Part shown: in pieces, positions 51,906 through 60,373 of the stretch | How the letters are laid out: each line of letters starts with the position of its first letter | Position numbering within the stretch: position 1 is the stretch's first letter | DNA from: Gp6-AA40 sp036407095 | Lineage (GTDB): Bacteria > Acidobacteriota > Vicinamibacteria > Vicinamibacterales > UBA2999 | Assembly (NCBI GenBank): GCA_036407095.1 | Contig: DASWZV010000090.1 | Span: forward strand, 190,620-254,619 | Direction: 5' to 3' | DNA length: 64,000 nucleotides | Made by a program: the position numbers and the translations under genes | Notes under the pieces: generated by a model | What the model saw: the letters and a program-made list of their open reading frames with translations, nothing else | Database searches by the model: none | What the model was told of the DNA's origin: nothing

Positions 51906-54900
51906 ATGAACATCTCTCAGGGTTTCATTCAGCGTCCAATCGCGACCAGCCTCCTGATGGCGGCGATCGCGCTCTTTGGTGCGGTGGCATACCGATCGCT
52001 GCCGGTGAGCGACCTGCCCAACGTCGACTTCCCCACGCTGCTCGTGACCGCGCAGCTGCCGGGCGCGAGTCCGCAGACGATGGGCGCGTCGGTCGCGACG
52101 CCGCTGGAGAACCAGTTCTCGACGATCGCCGGGCTCGAGTCGATGACCTCGGTGAACTCGCTCGGGTCGACACAGATCACGCTCGAGTTCAATCTCGATC
52201 GCAGTCTCGATGGCGCGGCCGTCGATGTGCAGGGCGCGATTACGCAGGCCTCGCGCCTCCTGCCGCAGGGCATGCCGACGCCGCCGACGTTCACGAAGGT
52301 CAATCCGGCGGACCAGCCGATTCTCTATCTCGTCATGCGATCGAAGACGCTGCCCGCCTGGACGCTCGATGAGTGGGCCGAGACGCGGGTCGCGCAGCGC
52401 ATCTCGCAGGTGAGCGGCGTCGCGCAAGTCCAGGTACTCGGCAGCCAGAAGTACGCGGTGCATGCGCAGCTCGATCCGCACGCGCTGGCCGCGCGCCAGG
52501 TCGGCATCAACGAAGTCGAGAACGCGCTCAAGGCCTGGAACGTCAACGTCCCGGCCGGCAACATCATCGGCCCGCACCGTGCCTATACCCTGCAGGCGAG
52601 CGGGCAGCTGATGAACGCCGAGGAATTCAAGAGCATGGTCGTGGCTTACCGCAACGGGGCCGCCATCCGCCTCGATCAGCTCGGGCAGGTGGTCGACGGC
52701 GCCGAGGACCCGCACACCGGCTCGTGGTACTACACCGGGGACACCGAGTCGCGCGCGATCACGCTTGGTATCCAGCGACAGCCGGGGACGAACACGATCA
52801 CGGTCGCCGACGCCGTGAAGAGCCTGTTGCCGCAGTTCCAGGCGGAACTGCCCAGCAGCGTCCACATGGACGTGCTCTACGACCGATCGGAGACAATCCG
52901 CGAGTCGTATCGCGACGTGCAGTTCACGATGGTGCTGACGCTCGCACTCGTCATCTTCGTGATCTTCATCTTCCTGCGGAACGTCTGGGCCACCATCATC
53001 CCGAGCCTGGCGCTCCCCTTCTCGATCATCGGCACGTTCGCAGTCATGTATCTGCTGGGATTCAGCCTCGACAACCTGTCGATGATGGCGTTGATCCTGT
53101 CGGTCGGCTTCGTGGTCGACGACGCGATCGTGATGCTCGAGAACATCTATCGCCACGTCGAGCAGGGCGAGGAGCCGTTCTCGGCGTCGCTCGTGGGATC
53201 GCGGGAGATCGGCTTCACCATCGTGTCGATGACGCTGTCGCTCGCAGCGGTGTTCATCCCGGTGCTGTTCATGGGCGGCGTGCTCGGACGTCTGTTCCGC
53301 GAGTTCTCGGTCACGATCTGCGTCGCGATCCTGATCTCTGGGGTGGTGTCGGTCACGCTGACGCCGATGCTGTGCAGCCGATTCCTCAAGCGTCCCAGGC
53401 ATCTGCATCACGAGCACGGTTCGGGCGACGCACCAGCCTCGCACGGACGAGTGGGGCGCGCGCTGGCGACATTCGAAGCGATGACCGAACGCGCCTTCGA
53501 GGCGATGCTCGGCTTCTACGATCGCACCCTCAAGATCGCGATGCGGCACCGGCTCGTGACGATGGGCGCCGCCGGCGGGGTCCTGGTGCTCACGGTGGTC
53601 CTCTTCATCGTCGTGCCCAAGGGGTTCATCCCCGATCAGGACACCGATCAGATCGCGATCACGACCGAGTCGGCGCAGGGTACGTCGTACGACAACGCGG
53701 TCAGGTATCAGACTCAGATCTCGAACATCATTCGCCAGAATCCGAACGTCGTCGCCCTCGTCTCCACGATCGGCGGGTCGGCCGCGAACACGCTCGGGGC
53801 CCCGAACCTCGGCCAGCTCGTGGTCACGCTCAAGCCGCGCGATGAGCGGAGCGCGAGCGTCAACGACGTGATCGAGCAGCTGCGGCCCGAGCTTGCGCGC
53901 GTGCCCGGGATGCAGGTCTTCATGCAGAATCCGCCGACGATCCGCATCGGCGGGCAGGTCAGCAAGAGCCCGTATCAGTACTCGTTGCAGTCCGCTGACT
54001 CGCAGCAGTTGTATGCGACTACCCGAACCTTGCTGAAGCGGCTCGAGGAGGTTCCGGGGATCCAGGACGTCACGAGCGATCTGGAAATTTCCAGCCCGCA
54101 GGTGAACGTGAACATCGATCGTGACAAGGCTGCGGCGCTCAATGTCACCGCCAGTCAGATCGAGAACGCGTTCTACGACGCCTACGGGCCGCGCTGGGTC
54201 TCGACGATCTACGCGCCGGTCAACGAATACAAGGTGCTGCTCGAACTGGCGCCTCAGTTCCAGTCGGATCCGAGCGCGTTGTCGATGCTCTACTTCAAAG
54301 GCGGCCCCGCCACGAGCGCGGCAACGAACGCAGCGGCGAACGCCACTGGGGCCCCGCCTGCTACTGCCAGCCTCGGCCCATTGGTGCCACTGGACACGCT
54401 CGCCTCGGTGAAGCAGCAGGTCGGCCCGCAAACCGTCGATCACTACGGCCAGCTCCCGTCAGCAACCATCTCCTTCGGCCTCGTGCCCGGCGCTGCTCTA
54501 GGTACTGTGCTGTCGCACGTGAAAGAAATCGCGAACACATCGCTTCCTGAAGGAGTCGCCGGTCAGTTCCTCGGCGCCGCACAGGCGTTTCAGGGGGCGC
54601 TCACCAACCTCGCTGCCCTGCTCGTCATCGCGGTGCTGGTCGTCTACATCGTGCTCGGGATTCTCTACGAGAGCTATATTCACCCGCTGACGATTCTCTC
54701 GGGCCTGCCGTCCGCCGCGTTCGGCGCCTTGGTCACGCTGCTCGTCTTCGGCATGGATCTGAACATCTACGCCTTTGTCGGCATGATCATGCTGATCGGC
54801 ATCGTCGAGAAGAACGCGATCATGCAGATCGACTTCGCGCTCGACGCCGAGCGGCGTGGATTGAGCTCGGAGGAGGCGATCTATCAGGGCTGCCTGATCC

Positions 54901-55145
54901 GCTTCCGCCCGATCATGATGACGACGATGGCGGCGATGCTCGGAGCCGTGCCGATTGCGATCGGGTACGGCGCGGGTGGTGAAGCGCGTCAGCCGCTCGG
55001 GCTCGTCGTCGTCGGCGGCCTGCTCTTCTCGCAGCTCGTGACGCTCTATCTCACACCAGTGTTCTTCACCTACATGGCGCAGCTGCAGCGGTGGTTGCAG
55101 ACTCGGCGCAGCAGCGTGGTCGACCCCGTGCCGGCACGTACGTAG
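51906..55145 (+). CDS. RND multidrug efflux pump subunit 2 (MdtB/MdtC-like)
   Basis: 1079 residues, slightly longer than subunit 1. Same landmarks: NISQGFIQRPIATSLLMAAI, TM4 ILSVGFVVDDAIVMLENI, TM10 GIVEKNAIMQIDFA. Extra length comes from two loops: a His/Gly-rich cytoplasmic segment near residues 498-520 (PRHLHHEHGSGDAPASHGR) and an Ala-rich periplasmic insert near 798-825 (ATSAATNAAANATGAPPATA). Separated from subunit 1 by 134 nt occupied mostly by the GCAAAAT element. Confidence 0.95.
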   Translation: MNISQGFIQRPIATSLLMAAIALFGAVAYRSLPVSDLPNVDFPTLLVTAQLPGASPQTMGASVATPLENQFSTIAGLESMTSVNSLGSTQITLEFNLDRSLDGAAVDVQGAITQASRLLPQGMPTPPTFTKVNPADQPILYLVMRSKTLPAWTLDEWAETRVAQRISQVSGVAQVQVLGSQKYAVHAQLDPHALAARQVGINEVENALKAWNVNVPAGNIIGPHRAYTLQASGQLMNAEEFKSMVVAYRNGAAIRLDQLGQVVDGAEDPHTGSWYYTGDTESRAITLGIQRQPGTNTITVADAVKSLLPQFQAELPSSVHMDVLYDRSETIRESYRDVQFTMVLTLALVIFVIFIFLRNVWATIIPSLALPFSIIGTFAVMYLLGFSLDNLSMMALILSVGFVVDDAIVMLENIYRHVEQGEEPFSASLVGSREIGFTIVSMTLSLAAVFIPVLFMGGVLGRLFREFSVTICVAILISGVVSVTLTPMLCSRFLKRPRHLHHEHGSGDAPASHGRVGRALATFEAMTERAFEAMLGFYDRTLKIAMRHRLVTMGAAGGVLVLTVVLFIVVPKGFIPDQDTDQIAITTESAQGTSYDNAVRYQTQISNIIRQNPNVVALVSTIGGSAANTLGAPNLGQLVVTLKPRDERSASVNDVIEQLRPELARVPGMQVFMQNPPTIRIGGQVSKSPYQYSLQSADSQQLYATTRTLLKRLEEVPGIQDVTSDLEISSPQVNVNIDRDKAAALNVTASQIENAFYDAYGPRWVSTIYAPVNEYKVLLELAPQFQSDPSALSMLYFKGGPATSAATNAAANATGAPPATASLGPLVPLDTLASVKQQVGPQTVDHYGQLPSATISFGLVPGAALGTVLSHVKEIANTSLPEGVAGQFLGAAQAFQGALTNLAALLVIAVLVVYIVLGILYESYIHPLTILSGLPSAAFGALVTLLVFGMDLNIYAFVGMIMLIGIVEKNAIMQIDFALDAERRGLSSEEAIYQGCLIRFRPIMMTTMAAMLGAVPIAIGYGAGGEARQPLGLVVVGGLLFSQLVTLYLTPVFFTYMAQLQRWLQTRRSSVVDPVPART

Positions 55146-55188
55146 TGTCCGGCGTCCCTGGCCTGAGCGAAGTCGAAGGCAGCCGGAC
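55146..55188. repeat. GTCCGGC hairpin element, copy 1 (bidirectional terminator?)
   Basis: GTCCGGC (55147-55153) and GCCGGAC (55182-55188) flank a 28-nt loop containing CCTGAGCGAAGTCGAAGG, a word often seen in dispersed bacterial repeats. It lies immediately after the pump-2 stop and just before the convergent stop at 55213, so it could terminate both transcripts. A related hairpin is at 60336-60353; both share GTGTCCGGC. Confidence 0.55.
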
Positions 55189-55212
55189 TTCTTTGAATCG
55201 TCGCACTGCTCT

Positions 55213-55869
55213 CTAGAACTTCACGCTGATGGCGGTGACGACAACGCGTTCGTCCGATCCGGGTTCGAAGACATACACAGTCGCGTCGATATTCGATACG
55301 GTCACACCCACGAGCGGTCCACGTTGGATGTCCCGCGGTGTGTTGTACGCCCGCGTCCGTTGTGTCGCGAATCCTGCCCGAAACCATCCAGTGACCGACA
55401 CACTCGCCTCCGACCAGTTATAGAGGAAGCGGTCGCTGCGATTCGCGAGATCGATGACGTACTCGCCCTCCGAATACAGCGCGAGACGCCGCCAGGCGAG
55501 GGACACTTCGAGCGCCGGGATGATGCCATCGGTGTCTCCGGCGACGAAACCGAACATCGGGGTAAGTTGAAGCGTGTGCGCTTTTCCGAACTCGACGTTC
55601 CACCCCGCGAACCCTGACACGGAGCGGCGGCCCTCGTAGTTGTATCGCCCTTCGAGGTGCAGCGCGCCGCGGTCAGCAGCTACCGTGGGCTGAACGTAGT
55701 TGTCTTCGTCCGGGACCGCGTACACAGCGGCGGAGGCGCGAAGTGACCACACCGGACTTGGGCCGGCGGCTGCGGACTCCTGCGCGGCGTCACTGCCTGC
55801 CGACTGCGCCTGTGCACAGGGCGCCGCAAACGCGAACGAGGACGCCAGGACGACTGCGCGTTTCCACAT
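55213..55869 (-). CDS. Outer-membrane beta-barrel-like secreted protein
   Basis: 218 residues from ATG 55869 (a GTG 12 nt earlier is possible). Signal peptide MWKRAVVLASSFAFAAPCAQAQ. The rest alternates polar and hydrophobic residues with aromatics: VWSLRASAAVYAVPDEDNYV, LHLEGRYNYEGRRSVSGFAG, LALYSEGEYVIDLANR, ASVSVTGWFRAGFATQR, and ends VVVTAISVKF, with the terminal Phe expected of outer-membrane barrels. Function unknown. Confidence 0.78.
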   Translation of the reverse strand: MWKRAVVLASSFAFAAPCAQAQSAGSDAAQESAAAGPSPVWSLRASAAVYAVPDEDNYVQPTVAADRGALHLEGRYNYEGRRSVSGFAGWNVEFGKAHTLQLTPMFGFVAGDTDGIIPALEVSLAWRRLALYSEGEYVIDLANRSDRFLYNWSEASVSVTGWFRAGFATQRTRAYNTPRDIQRGPLVGVTVSNIDATVYVFEPGSDERVVVTAISVKF

Positions 55870-55953
55870 CCATACCAACACTACGCTGTCAGGCGGACGT
55901 CTCTACCGGGAACCTTCGGGCCACCGATGTGTCTATGATCACGACTACACGCC

Positions 55954-58374
55954 ATGCTGAGAGCATTCGTGTGCTGCCTGCTCCTGTTGCACGCCGCGCC
56001 GGCCGCGGCACAGGTAGAGATCGACGCGCATCTCGACAAGGTTCAATACCTGGCGGGAGAACCGATCGTCATCGTCGTCGACGTACGGAACACCGGCGGC
56101 GAGGCCGTAGCGTATTCCGAATCATATGGGGACGTCAGCTTCTCGGTAGTCGGGGCCAGTCGTCGTGTGCCTCCAAACATCTTCGGGTGTTATTCAGGTC
56201 AGAGTAGCCGCTCCACAATAGGGTTTGGGAGCCATCCCCCACTGCTCGCGCCGGGGGAGACGACGTCCTTCAAGTACCTTTTGAAGGAATACGACCTGGT
56301 TGCAGGCCAATACAGTCTTGCAGTGTCCGGCCGGGCAGGAGTTCAGCGGAAAGACAGTGGGACAGAACCGGTTCCCGGGGCGCAGTTCCAACGGACATTG
56401 TCGCTGAACGTCGTCGCCGCGTCCGACGATGAACTTCGGCGAGCCTTTGCACCTCGAGTCTCGGATGCCGATGGCTCTGACCCGACTCGTCGATACGCTG
56501 CTCGAGCCGCAATCATCGAGAGCGCTCCTCGATTCCTCGACACACTGATCGCTCGCTTCGCAGCAGAAGATCAGTACGGCATTGCGGCGATTGAGGCGCT
56601 GGGGCGACTTGCCACGACAGAGAGTCGCGCGCAGCTGAGGAATCTGTTCGCAAGCAGTCGTGATTCGCGGCGGTCGGCCACCGTAGTCGCACTCGCGCGA
56701 GTAGGTCATCGTGACGATACAGAGTTCCTCGCCGGTGTGCTTCACGACCCCGATGTGGACACCGGCTCGAGAGGCTACGCAGCGCTTGGTCTTGGGCATA
56801 TCGGTGGTGAGCGAGCGGTTCAAGATCTCGAACGCGCCTTGCCCACTGCCCCTTCGGACGTGCGGTCTTCCATCGCAACTGCACTAGGGAACACTCGATC
56901 GCGCACGGCGGTGCCGGTCTTGATCGGCATGTTCGGCAACAACCCGGCGCAGGATGCCGTCTGCAGCAGTCTGCGGACGCTGACCCATCGCGCATGGTGT
57001 GACAACAGCGGCGGCGACCCCGCTGCGTACCGCAGACGATGGCTGCGATGGTGGAACGAGAACGGATCGAGTGCACCTGTCTTCGGGCAGGATGAGTGTC
57101 CCGCGGAGCCCGCTGTCGCCCCATACGTTGCGGCAACACCTCCGGTTGTCGCGCACCCAAGAAAACCTCGCGTGCCGAGAGTCACATCTCTGAAACCCGA
57201 AGCCGCGGCCCCGAACTCCGTAATCGAGATTTCTGGGTACGAGTTGTACCAAGAGGACTGGAATTCGCAGCGAGTCTTGTTTACTCAGAACAACGTGGAG
57301 CAGGTCGCCAGACGTCTCGGCTCCCGGGGAAGCACTGACCCTCGCGTTCTCCAGGCGGTGGAGGTAGCCGTTCCGGAGGCCGTCACGGCAGGCACGTGGC
57401 TGCTGGTAGTCGAGAACAACGGCCGCCGGAGCGCACCGGTCACGGTGAGCATCATCGAAGTGTCGGACCCTGTAATCGTTGGTATTTCACCGGCCCGACC
57501 CCATCCCGCGCAATTGGTTCGTTTGTCCACGGAGAGGCCAGCTCAGCTCCACAGTTCGGTTGAATTGGTTGATGCGTCGCACGCCCAGTGGCGCATCGAA
57601 ACTGCCATATCGTCACGAGGCATCACTTTCGCTCTCCCGGATGAAGTAGCGGAAGGCGAAGCGATCGTCCGTCTGAGCCGAGCCCAAAACGGTGTCGAAA
57701 GATTCAGTGCGCCGCTGACGTTCTTCGTGACGTCCGACCCGTTTCCTCTCAATCCGAGAGCAGTCGCGCGGATGATGCCGGTCGCTAGTGGCCAATGGAC
57801 TGACGTCATCGACTATGACGACACCGATTTCGATATCGGCTTCGAGCTCGGACGCGCGGATCGAATCGAGGTCGAGTTCCGGCAGGGTAATGTTGCGGTC
57901 ATCAATCAGACGACCGGACATGACCGCCTGCACGTCCAGGTGCCCATGGGTCTCGCGCCGGGCAAGGTCTCCGTGCGGACAAGGACATGGATTGAACAGA
58001 CCGCGTCGGAATGGTCAGCGCCAGTTAGGTTTCGCGTGCTCGCACGGCCGGTTGCGCCGTCGATCGCCTGGATCGACCTGGGGCCCACCCGTGATCTCGC
58101 GTGGTGGCCCGGAACCAATACTCCTGCATTTGTTCCAGTGAAACCAGGAGACTCATTGGTGCTCCACGGGCTCTTCCCGGTGGCGCGAGCTGTCGATCTC
58201 CGCATTCAGGTAAAAGGAACACGCGCGACTTACGAGCTATCGCCGACGGAGGTCACTGGGGGTGTGGAGGTCGTGATGCCTGCTCAGGCGTCACCAGGCG
58301 ATTGGCGGCTCGTGATTGGCACGAGAGAGGGCCTGACGCCTCTCAAGGAGGTGGCGACATTGCGCGTTCGATGA
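55954..58374 (+). CDS. Secreted HEAT-repeat / IPT-like protein
   Basis: 806 residues. Signal peptide MLRAFVCCLLLLHAAPAAAQ. N-terminal Ig-like domain (VEIDAHLDKVQYLAGEPIVI, PGETTSFKYLLKEYDLVAGQ). Residues ~180-330 are HEAT-like helices (LIARFAAEDQYGIAAIEALG, GYAALGLGHIGGERAVQDLE, VRSSIATALGNTRSRTAVPV). Residues ~410-510 resemble an IPT/TIG domain (VTSLKPEAAAPNSVIEISGY), followed by further beta domains to the C-terminus. Binding protein of unknown partner. Stands between the barrel gene and the serine hydrolase. Confidence 0.82.
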   Translation: MLRAFVCCLLLLHAAPAAAQVEIDAHLDKVQYLAGEPIVIVVDVRNTGGEAVAYSESYGDVSFSVVGASRRVPPNIFGCYSGQSSRSTIGFGSHPPLLAPGETTSFKYLLKEYDLVAGQYSLAVSGRAGVQRKDSGTEPVPGAQFQRTLSLNVVAASDDELRRAFAPRVSDADGSDPTRRYAARAAIIESAPRFLDTLIARFAAEDQYGIAAIEALGRLATTESRAQLRNLFASSRDSRRSATVVALARVGHRDDTEFLAGVLHDPDVDTGSRGYAALGLGHIGGERAVQDLERALPTAPSDVRSSIATALGNTRSRTAVPVLIGMFGNNPAQDAVCSSLRTLTHRAWCDNSGGDPAAYRRRWLRWWNENGSSAPVFGQDECPAEPAVAPYVAATPPVVAHPRKPRVPRVTSLKPEAAAPNSVIEISGYELYQEDWNSQRVLFTQNNVEQVARRLGSRGSTDPRVLQAVEVAVPEAVTAGTWLLVVENNGRRSAPVTVSIIEVSDPVIVGISPARPHPAQLVRLSTERPAQLHSSVELVDASHAQWRIETAISSRGITFALPDEVAEGEAIVRLSRAQNGVERFSAPLTFFVTSDPFPLNPRAVARMMPVASGQWTDVIDYDDTDFDIGFELGRADRIEVEFRQGNVAVINQTTGHDRLHVQVPMGLAPGKVSVRTRTWIEQTASEWSAPVRFRVLARPVAPSIAWIDLGPTRDLAWWPGTNTPAFVPVKPGDSLVLHGLFPVARAVDLRIQVKGTRATYELSPTEVTGGVEVVMPAQASPGDWRLVIGTREGLTPLKEVATLRVR

Positions 58375-58463
58375 AGGGACCCGCCGTGCTCTCACTCTGC
58401 AACAACGATCTCCCCTGCCACGCCCCTCGACACCAAGCCATTTCGTTGGCAAGATCCGCCCAA

Positions 58464-59633
58464 ATGACACCAAGCCGCCGAGCCTTCATCTCCCTGAGTG
58501 GTCGTGTGGCGCTCGGGCTGCCGCTTCTGTCACTGGAAGCGTGTTCGCGTCGTGATTCCGTGTCCGTGACGTCGGACGCCGGCCGGTGGCAGTCCCTGAT
58601 CGCGTATCTCGAAAAAGAGATTCCGTCGCGCCTGGCGGCTGCTCCTGCGACGCCGGGCGCCGCCATCGCGCTCGTGGCGAATGCGAAGCTCTTGTGGTCG
58701 CACGGATTCGGCGTGAAGGACGGAACGACGAAGGCGCCAGTCGATGCCGACACGGTGTTCGAGTACGGGTCCATCAGCAAGACGGTATTCGCATATGCGG
58801 TGATGAAGGCCTGCGAGAAGGGAATCCTGAACTTGGACACCCCGATGACGAAGTACACCTCGGACCGGTTTCTCGAGGGCGATTCCCGGCTCGATCTGAT
58901 CACGCCTCGGCGGATCCTCTCTCATACCAGCGGCTTTCAGAACTGGCGGTCGAAGACCGATCCACTGAAGATCCAGTTCACCCCGGGCGCGCGCTGGAGC
59001 TATTCGGGCGAAGGCTACAACTATCTGCAGTCGGTGCTGACGCACGTGGCTGGCCACGTCGACCCCAACGACTGCAAGACGCTCGACGATGGGCTGCGCA
59101 TCTGCGCAACGGATTTCGACGCCTACATGAAGGCGAACCTCTTCGTGCCGTTGGGCATGACGTCGAGTGGCTACCTGTATCGCGAGGGCATGGCGCGGCC
59201 GCACGATGAGAAGGGGCAGATCATCGCCGATCGCAAGCTGACGGCGATCGATGCGGCACGTTACGGATCGGCCGGGGCACTGCACTCGACCGTGAACGAC
59301 TACGCGAAATTCCTGATCGAGATCATCGCGCCGAAACCTGCTGATGCGTACCGATTGAACACTGCCTCCTTTCAGGAGATGCTGCGTCCCCAGGTGAAAG
59401 TCACGGGCTTTCTCTCGTGGGGGCTTGGCTGGGCGATCGAGCAGCATCCGGGCATGGGCGACATCATCCAACACTCCGGTGACAACCCCGGATTCAAGAC
59501 GATGACTGCAGCGTCTGTGCGGCGCCGATCAGCCTTCATCATCGTGACCAACGGCGACCGCGGATTCGATGACGTCATCATCCCGGTGCTTCGGAGCGCA
59601 CCGATGCGCGAGTTCCTGCCGGTGACCGTGTAG
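58464..59633 (+). CDS. TAT-exported serine beta-lactamase-like hydrolase
   Basis: 389 residues from ATG 58464, chosen for the twin-arginine signal SRRAFISLSGRVALGLPLL followed by a Cys. Class C/esterase family VIII fold: SxxK at Ser103-Lys106 (YGSISKTVFA), Tyr in RWSYSGEGYNYL (Tyr180), HTSGFQNW, and HSGDNPGFKTM in the KTG position. Likely an esterase or peptidase acting in the periplasm. Two nt separate it from the MmcQ-like gene. It is an intact counterpart of the decayed copy at 20302-21092, though of a different subgroup. Confidence 0.9.
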   Translation: MTPSRRAFISLSGRVALGLPLLSLEACSRRDSVSVTSDAGRWQSLIAYLEKEIPSRLAAAPATPGAAIALVANAKLLWSHGFGVKDGTTKAPVDADTVFEYGSISKTVFAYAVMKACEKGILNLDTPMTKYTSDRFLEGDSRLDLITPRRILSHTSGFQNWRSKTDPLKIQFTPGARWSYSGEGYNYLQSVLTHVAGHVDPNDCKTLDDGLRICATDFDAYMKANLFVPLGMTSSGYLYREGMARPHDEKGQIIADRKLTAIDAARYGSAGALHSTVNDYAKFLIEIIAPKPADAYRLNTASFQEMLRPQVKVTGFLSWGLGWAIEQHPGMGDIIQHSGDNPGFKTMTAASVRRRSAFIIVTNGDRGFDDVIIPVLRSAPMREFLPVTV

Positions 59634-59635
59634 TC

Positions 59636-60022
59636 ATGCCACCACGACGAAGCAGGCTGGATTCGGTTCGAGCGATCGGGCGCACGCTGCCCGACGTCGA
59701 GGAGACCACGAGCTGGGGTGCGTTCGCGCTGAAAGTCCGCGGGAAGATGTTCGTCTGCCAGGCGATCAACAAGGCCGCCGAGCCGAACTCGCTGGTCGTG
59801 CGGATGGATTTCGCCCAGCGCGATGCCCTTCTCGCGGAAGATCCGGAGACCTACTATCTGAAGCAGCACTACGAGAACTACCCGTGCGTGCTCGTGCGGC
59901 TGTCGAAGGTGCATCCCGACGCGCTGCGCGATCTCGTCGCCGGCGCGCATCGCTTCGTGAGCGCGACTCTCCCAAAACGAAAACGCCCCGCTGTTTCCCG
60001 CAGGGCGCCCAAACGTCGCTAG
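59636..60022 (+). CDS. MmcQ/YjbR-like DNA-binding protein
   Basis: 128-residue cytoplasmic protein of the MmcQ/YjbR family: SVRAIGRTLPDVEETTSWGA, FALKVRGKMFVCQAINKAAE, LVVRMDFAQRDALLAEDPET, and LRDLVAGAHRFVSATLPKRK. Two nt after the serine hydrolase stop, so cotranscribed. The basic C-terminal tail (KRKRPAVSRRAPKRR) could aid nucleic-acid binding. The end of the gene overlaps an imperfect GC hairpin (59979-60008). Confidence 0.88.
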   Translation: MPPRRSRLDSVRAIGRTLPDVEETTSWGAFALKVRGKMFVCQAINKAAEPNSLVVRMDFAQRDALLAEDPETYYLKQHYENYPCVLVRLSKVHPDALRDLVAGAHRFVSATLPKRKRPAVSRRAPKRR

Positions 60023-60051
60023 CCATCTATCGGAGGATTTCGGCGGCCTGA

Positions 60052-60219
60052 GTTGAGTTGACTCTGTCCGGGTCCTGTCGGCGGGTTTCCCCGCCCGTCC
60101 TCGGCGCCAAGTGCACTGTCACGGGTACGAAAAGACCGATCACGGGTGAGGCGCCTGCGCGGCGGGCGGGGAGGCCCCTCCCGCCGCCACCCGCTAAAGA
60201 AAGACGGCGTCAACTCAAC
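60052..60219. repeat. Short element with 11-bp terminal inverted repeats
   Basis: GTTGAGTTGAC (60052-60062) and its exact reverse complement GTCAACTCAAC (60209-60219) bound a 168-nt non-coding segment with internal GC hairpins (GGCGG-GTTTCC-CCGCC near 60090; the GGAGGCCCCTCC palindrome near 60170). The inverted repeat extends imperfectly outward (CGGC on the left, GCCG on the right). Architecture resembles a miniature inverted-repeat element; no target-site duplication was seen. Confidence 0.5.
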
Positions 60220-60221
60220 GA

Positions 60222-60335
60222 AGCCGCACCGACAGGTCTCAGTCGGTCGCACCGACACGCGTCAGCGGGATCGCACCGACAAACGTCAGTGAGATCGCAC
60301 CGATCCTCGTCAGAGCGATCGCACCGACGATGAAG
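60222..60335 (+). repeat. 24-bp imperfect tandem repeat, ~4.7 units
   Basis: Units at 60222, 60246, 60270, 60294 and a partial one at 60318, each with TCGCACCGA near its start and most with CGTCAG in the middle (e.g. ATCGCACCGACAAACGTCAG then TGAG). The 24-nt period is exact. It directly follows the inverted-repeat element and precedes the GTCCGGC hairpin. Could be a VNTR or a protein-binding array; in one frame it would encode an 8-residue SHR-rich repeat, but no start supports translation. Confidence 0.75.
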
Positions 60336-60353
60336 GTCCGGCTCAAGCCGGAC
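60336..60353. repeat. GTCCGGC hairpin element, copy 2
   Basis: GTCCGGC-TCAA-GCCGGAC, a 7-bp perfect stem with a 4-nt loop, 21 nt past the stop of the minus-strand gene at 60374. Read on the minus strand it is GTGTCCGGCTTGAGCCGGAC, matching the start of the element at 55146. Possibly a dispersed terminator hairpin. Confidence 0.6.
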
Positions 60354-60373
60354 ACTACGTACGTCAGAGCACT

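Noticed and set aside
51876..54443. 855-codon open frame opposite pump subunit 2
   Set aside because: Antisense shadow of a conserved RND pump; His/Arg/Asp-rich translation without motifs. The same holds for 48829-49923 and 50104-51870.
60058..60333. Plus-strand ORF reading SHR-rich octapeptide repeats
   Set aside because: No ribosome-binding site, lies across repeat elements, and composition follows from the 24-bp DNA repeat.
60222..60335. Possible CRISPR array
   Set aside because: Units are contiguous 24-mers without spacers and there are no cas genes; it is a tandem repeat.
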